Positions 8,611 through 11,888 of a DNA stretch of 11,888 nucleotides are shown piece by piece. The notes beneath the pieces are model-generated. The model made no database searches and was not told where the DNA came from. It worked only from the letters and a program-made list of their open reading frames with translations. The position numbers and the translations under genes were made by a program. Source of the DNA: Cephalothrix spiralis (lineage: Eukaryota; Nemertea; Palaeonemertea; Archinemertea; Cephalotrichidae); assembly GCA_032353305.1 (NCBI GenBank), contig JAUCNG010066663.1:2399-14286 (forward strand), given 5' to 3'. Positions within the stretch are counted from its first letter, which is position 1. Each line of letters begins with the position of its first letter.

Positions 8611-8694
8611 AGTGTGAGTTCACACGTCCATATTAATTTATGTCCATATTAATTTTATGTCCACATTAATTTACGTCCACATTAATCGTGTGAA
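8611..8694. repeat. Short tandem array (about 16-bp unit) bracketed by an inverted repeat
   Basis: Four units of the form YGTCCAYATTAATTTA start at 8625, 8641, 8658 and 8674; the last is truncated. They are enclosed by TTCACACG (8619-8626) and CGTGTGAA (8687-8694). There are no unique spacers, so this is a minisatellite and not a CRISPR array. Confidence 0.8.
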
Positions 8695-8804
8695 TTGTGG
8701 GAGAATTCCACCCTGGGTAACCGGTATTCGACGCAAATGTCATAAAACTTTAATTATTGAATCATTGTTGCCCAAATATCTCATAAACTTGTAGAATTGG
8801 AATA

Positions 8805-8859
8805 GCAAATGTCGCTATGATAAATATTTTGGATGGCAAATGTCGCCATGATAAATATC
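8805..8859. repeat. Two-copy direct repeat, 31-bp period
   Basis: GCAAATGTCGCTATGATAAA starting near 8805 is repeated as GCAAATGTCGCCATGATAAA starting near 8836, with one mismatch across the shared 20 bases. It lies within duplication copy 2 and is not seen in copy 1. Confidence 0.7.
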
Positions 8860-9036
8860 ACAACGACTAGCTAGCCGTTAGGGGCCTGCCGAATGTTGCA
8901 AAAATATAAAAAAGTGTATATAAAGCTTTGGAATTGAAATGTTATATTTTGTGTAAATGTTTTATAGACATTATTTGTTGTTAAATTTAAATGTAAAAAG
9001 TATATTTTTATACAAAATATTTGCTTCTAAAATAGG

Positions 9037-9057
9037 GTACATGTACATGTACATGTA
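9037..9057. repeat. (TACATG)n microsatellite
   Basis: Just over three TACATG units interrupt duplication copy 2. At the same point copy 1 has only a single TTCATGTA, so the array expanded after duplication. Such repeats are frequent in mollusc genomes. Confidence 0.75.
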
Positions 9058-9255
9058 TTATAGTTAAATTTAAGAATAATGGCATTATTTTTAAATACAG
9101 AGTTTAACTAGTCGAAACTTTTGTTTCAAAGATTTATAATATATTTGTTATATTTTAATTGATGATCTCAAAATCTTAAAAATACTTGCATTTAAAGTTT
9201 TAATTTTTTTATGATAAGATTGAAATTTGTTATCTTTACTTCACCTGTGTTTCGA

Positions 9256-9968
9256 AAATGTATGGTTTGATTTAATTTTGAATGTTATACAGATATTTCT
9301 TGTATTGCCCTCATAATTGAACAATATTTGTTTTATCAACACAATTTAAATCTTCTTATTTCGTCGATAATCATAAATATATTAGTTTATGTACTCTATA
9401 TCCTTGTGTGTAGCACTTTTCTTGGTAATAAGTAATATTTAACTCAGTTAAAATTAGTCCAAGACTATTTTGTTCAACACCAGTATATTTTTATCTGCCT
9501 TAAAGGTGAAATTAACATACTTATTTATTATTAGTTTTGATTAACTGCTGTGGGTTTTGTATATTTTAATATAATATTTTTTATCATGGGGATGTATATA
9601 TATACATGTATTTATTCAAATTAAATTATGATGTCGTCAAAAATAGCTTAAAGTATTTGGATCATTTAGAAGGTAAAACCCTCAATCTTGTAACAGACTT
9701 CAATTTCGCTCGCTATAATTTGGAGGAATAATTTTCTTGATGTGAAAAACATCAATAAATTTTTGTAAACAATTTTTGTAAACAATTTTTTTTCAATAAG
9801 GTAAACCAGTATAACTAGTTTTGATTTGCTGTGTTAGGTGAAGCTTACGTAATTTTAAGTTTTACAGATGTAATTTATAACTTGCTTAAATAACTTGTTT
9901 AGTATTAATTTCGATGTATCAAATCAATTATAGTGGTCAATTGTGTTATTATGTATTTTTTATTTATC
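9256..9968. other. AT-rich intergenic stretch with no gene recognised
   Basis: No ORF, inverted-repeat element or RNA gene was supported here. The only structure noted is a 13-bp direct repeat (TTTTGTAAACAAT) near 9761-9790, which duplicates a forkhead-like GTAAACAA word. Confidence 0.6.
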
Positions 9969-10202
9969 TTTTTTTTAATTGCTTGGTTAACGGATCAGCC
10001 AGTGAGAATTTCCGAAAAATGGAAAAAAAATAAAAGCAGCTACTCGAGTGAGAAAAAACCGTCAGGATAAAAAAAATTTAAATTTTACCGCTGACTGATT
10101 CTCGGACGTCGAATGAAAAAAAAAACATCGGGATAAAAAAAAATTTTGATTTATTTTTATAAGCCTTGAAAAATTTGTCCATAAAACAAGCAATTAAAAA
10201 AA
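9969..10202. mobile_element. TIR-bounded AT-rich element (MITE candidate)
   Basis: TTTTTTTAATTGCTTG at 9970-9985 is matched exactly by CAAGCAATTAAAAAAA at 10187-10202. Interrupted symmetry continues inward (TT.A.GGA). Inside, a roughly 65-base direct repeat (ending TCAGGATAAAAAAAATTT and TCGGGATAAAAAAAAATTT) starts near 10043 and 10108. Part of the TIR is homopolymer, and no target-site duplication was found, so the class is unknown. Confidence 0.6.
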
Positions 10203-10312
10203 GTGTTAATCGTTTAATTTTGTAAAAATCAAATTCACAATTCACAATCTTCTGCATTTTAAATTTGTATTATGATCTCGTTAAAAAATCCTTCTATTGG
10301 TGATTCTAATTC

Positions 10313-10636
10313 AGGTATTGACAAACAACGAACTGACAAACCAAGAACTACGAACTAGTAAACCACAAACTGTTTTATTTTTCCAATTTTTGGGGAAATT
10401 ATCGACTTAAATTATTCCGTCACATGTGAAACATTATATTATTTTTTATCGGAATAATGAACATAACGAAGTCAACCTAAAACTTATTCTGTTATAAGAA
10501 AAGATTATTTTGGATCTGTTCATTATGAAAAAAATATTTTCAATTTTTTTATCGATAATTTCCACAAAAATTGGAAAAATAAAACAGTTCGTGGTTTACC
10601 AGTTACCGGTAGTAGTTTCGTTGTTTGTCAATACCC
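10313..10636. mobile_element. Mutator-like MITE with long TIRs and 9-bp target duplication
   Basis: Long inverted arms run from 10314 to about 10405 and from about 10552 to 10635. Both start GGTATTGACAAACAACGAA, and both contain AAACCAC, then AACTGTTTTATTTTTCCAA and GGAAATTATCGA. The element is flanked by a perfect 9-bp direct repeat TTCTAATTC (10304-10312 and 10637-10645). Long TIRs with 9-bp duplications are typical of Mutator-like elements; 8-9 bp also occurs in Merlin and hAT, so the superfamily is an inference. GAACT repeats within the left arm and a second nested pair (TTATTCCG/CGGAATAA) would let the transcript fold strongly. There is no transposase ORF. Confidence 0.88.
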
Positions 10637-10739
10637 TTCTAATTCTATTCTATCTGAATCTTTGTGAATCAATCAATGTTAAATAATGTTGTATTAAATA
10701 AAGAATATATGTTTTGAATTTCGCTTATGGTATTATAGT
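10637..10739. other. Short AT-rich spacer between two elements
   Basis: This contains an AATAAA (in TTAAATAAAG near 10694-10703) but no gene. It separates the Mutator-like MITE from the second family H copy. Confidence 0.5.
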
Positions 10740-10862
10740 ATAAATGGACATCATTTCCCCGGTAATTTCAAGTCGCATTTTGCGACTTGAGATTAGTTCG
10801 AACAAACACTGAGGTGCATGTGCATGTTGTACCAGTCCAAAATCAATTTCCGAAATCCTATG
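10740..10862. mobile_element. Hairpin-type MITE, family H, copy 2 (rearranged)
   Basis: ATAAATGGACATC at 10740-10752 is identical to the reverse complement of 6928-6940 in copy 1, and CCGGTAATTTC follows in both. The other end (about 10832-10862), read in reverse, gives CGGAAATTGATTTTGGACT against CGGTAATATTTTGGACT in copy 1. The interior differs. Confidence 0.62.
10769..10789. repeat. Perfect 9-bp stem hairpin
   Basis: CAAGTCGCA, three T, TGCGACTTG forms a tight hairpin inside family H copy 2. This is probably part of the element's foldback structure. Confidence 0.7.
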
Positions 10863-11024
10863 CCCAAACCTTTAATTATAAGTCTTTAAAAAAATAATTT
10901 ATTAGAAAAAGGATCGAGCGTCGGGTAAAAAAAATAAAATTAAGAACCTTCCTTTTGTATTTATAAATTAGGTGATGATAAAATTAAAATAATAGACCTA
11001 AAACATGGCAGGCCAACATTAGGC

Positions 11025-11399
11025 CTATGTATTTCGAAAACACTTGATACCCGCTTGATACATTGTACTTAGGTCATGCACAGACCCTTCTAAATTTTCC
11101 AAAATTCTTTCATTTCCAAATTTCTTTTTAACAATTTCTGGGCAGACCAACAAAAATACAATTTTATATTTTGATGGCGGTTCCGCGCTTTTATTAAATT
11201 TGTGATAAATATTCAGAGTAATTTCATTAAAAAACATGCCTTTTGGGCTTATCCCTAAAACTGCTCTACAATGTAATACCGGTACATTTAGATTTAGTTT
11301 TTTCTTTCTTTTATAAATTTTTATACATTTACTCGTAGATTTAGATTTAGAACTAACTATTCCGGACACCATCCAGACTTTTCCGCCCATTACTCGCAA
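11025..11399 (-). CDS. Unrecognised 124-residue ORF, possible gene
   Basis: The ORF reads minus from ATG at 11399 to a stop at 11025-11027. It starts MRVMGGKVWMVSGIVSSKSK, has a very basic stretch near residues 17-36 (KSKSTSK, YKRKKK), and ends EGSVHDLSTMYQAGIKCFRNT. There is no signal peptide, clear transmembrane segment or family motif. It is long for a chance ORF in such AT-rich DNA and its start faces a possible plus-strand first exon about 25 bases away, which would fit a divergent gene pair. There is no homology or splice evidence, so it may equally be spurious or an exon fragment. Confidence 0.25.
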   Translation of the reverse strand: MRVMGGKVWMVSGIVSSKSKSTSKCIKIYKRKKKLNLNVPVLHCRAVLGISPKGMFFNEITLNIYHKFNKSAEPPSKYKIVFLLVCPEIVKKKFGNERILENLEGSVHDLSTMYQAGIKCFRNT

Positions 11400-11488
11400 T
11401 CCGACAACTAAAAGTTTTTCAAAATGGCGTCAAACATGTGGAAAATGAATATGATGAACATCGAAGTATCTGTGATTGAAGTATAATG
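11400..11488 (+). promoter_or_regulatory. Possible divergent promoter / plus-strand first exon
   Basis: AAAATGGCG at 11421-11429 resembles a YY1-type core-promoter element and is also a good start context. The ORF from ATG at 11424 has 20 codons and stops at TAA just before a strong donor ATG|GTAAGT at 11488/11489. This could be a 5' UTR exon with a short upstream ORF, or a start codon ending exactly at the splice site. The minus-strand ORF begins on the other side. Confidence 0.3.
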
Positions 11489-11888
11489 GTAAGTTTTTCG
11501 TTTGTCGCAAGCTAATATATTTTGAAATACTCTTTTATTATGTCATCAATATGATCACTTCATGTGATACCTAATGTCAATGAAAGTCAATGAACTGATG
11601 ATTAAAGTGATGAAGAAACTTCAAATTCAAACTTGTTAGGCCGTGGCAAATCCTATATCAGTTTATGCACCAGTCAACGAATGTCCCGGTAGGGAGGGGT
11701 GGGAATAGCGCATTTTAGTGTTTTGCGCTAATCCGCGCTAATCCACCTAAATCCCGCACACGATCCAAACCGAAAAATTGCTCAAGAGTGCTAATCCAGC
11801 GTACAGGAAAGCTTAGAGGGTGGGACAATTATGCCTATATTATGGTGAATTTTGATTTTTAGCATTAATCAGTGGTGTTATTAGAAAA
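11489..11888. other. Window-end stretch, possible first intron, with GCTAATCC repeats
   Basis: No ORF was supported. GCGCTAATCC occurs twice in tandem at 11725-11734 and 11735-11744, and GTGCTAATCC at 11788-11797. The GC-richer block 11640-11830 looks like part of a dispersed repeat. Confidence 0.45.

Larger units (their letters stand above)
7829..9255. repeat. Tandem segmental duplication, copy 2
   Basis: This is the sister of copy 1, in the same orientation and starting almost where copy 1 ends. It is about 600 bases shorter over the shared span. It has about 220 bases of its own (8281-8505) with no counterpart, plus a short tandem array at 8611-8694. Its 36-base identical run is at 9139-9174. 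No coding sequence is conserved between the copies. Confidence 0.8.

Noticed and set aside
8625-8686. Regularly spaced short repeats resembling a CRISPR array
   Set aside because: The units follow each other directly with no unique spacers, and the window is clearly eukaryotic.
1-11888. tRNA, rRNA or tRNA-derived SINE
   Set aside because: No cloverleaf and no paired A and B box promoter words were found on either strand by eye.

Overview
This window looks like nuclear DNA from an invertebrate animal. It is AT-rich and intron-rich, with one coding gene broken into short exons by GT..AG introns, surrounded by small inverted-repeat elements and old duplications. The frequent ACATGTA-type words and the style of the repeats are reminiscent of a bivalve or other mollusc, but that assignment is an impression, not a proof. 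Nothing bacterial, viral or CRISPR-like was seen.

Region 1 (1-4979) is the 3' part of a plus-strand gene. Five exons (319-467, 1220-1281, 2771-2866, 4012-4180, 4894-4979) join in one consistent reading frame and end at a TAA at 4977-4979, giving 187 C-terminal residues. The penultimate exon encodes a charged coiled coil whose core, IRKQQSELRFINEQL, closely matches the segment of CLOCK/NPAS2 circadian bHLH-PAS transcription factors encoded by mouse Clock exon 19. I therefore read this as the tail of a CLOCK-like gene; the bHLH and PAS domains would lie upstream of the window. Its introns hold a possible foldback element (about 526-855), a GC-rich 51-bp tandem repeat (2069-2517) and small hairpins.

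Region 2 (4980-5760) is 3' UTR and flank with several possible polyadenylation signals. Region 3 (about 5763-9255) is an old head-to-tail duplication. Copy 1 (about 5763-7795) and copy 2 (about 7829-9255) share several collinear blocks, and much of their length difference is explained by miniature inverted-repeat elements present only in copy 1: 6605-6784, about 6790-6945, and a clean pogo/Tigger-like element at 7235-7422 with a TA target duplication.

Region 4 (9256-10862) is intergenic and carries a TIR-bounded element (9969-10202), a Mutator-like MITE with long TIRs and a perfect 9-bp target duplication (10313-10636), and a second copy of the 6790-6945 hairpin family (10740-10862). Region 5 (11025-11888) may contain a divergent promoter: a 124-codon minus-strand ORF beginning at 11399 faces a possible plus-strand first exon with an AAAATGGCG motif and a GTAAGT donor near 11489. 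This is tentative.

No new multi-gene system is visible. The points most worth checking are the short CLOCK-like C-terminus, possible intron retention upstream of its coiled coil, and the duplication that records separate MITE insertions by comparison with its sister copy.
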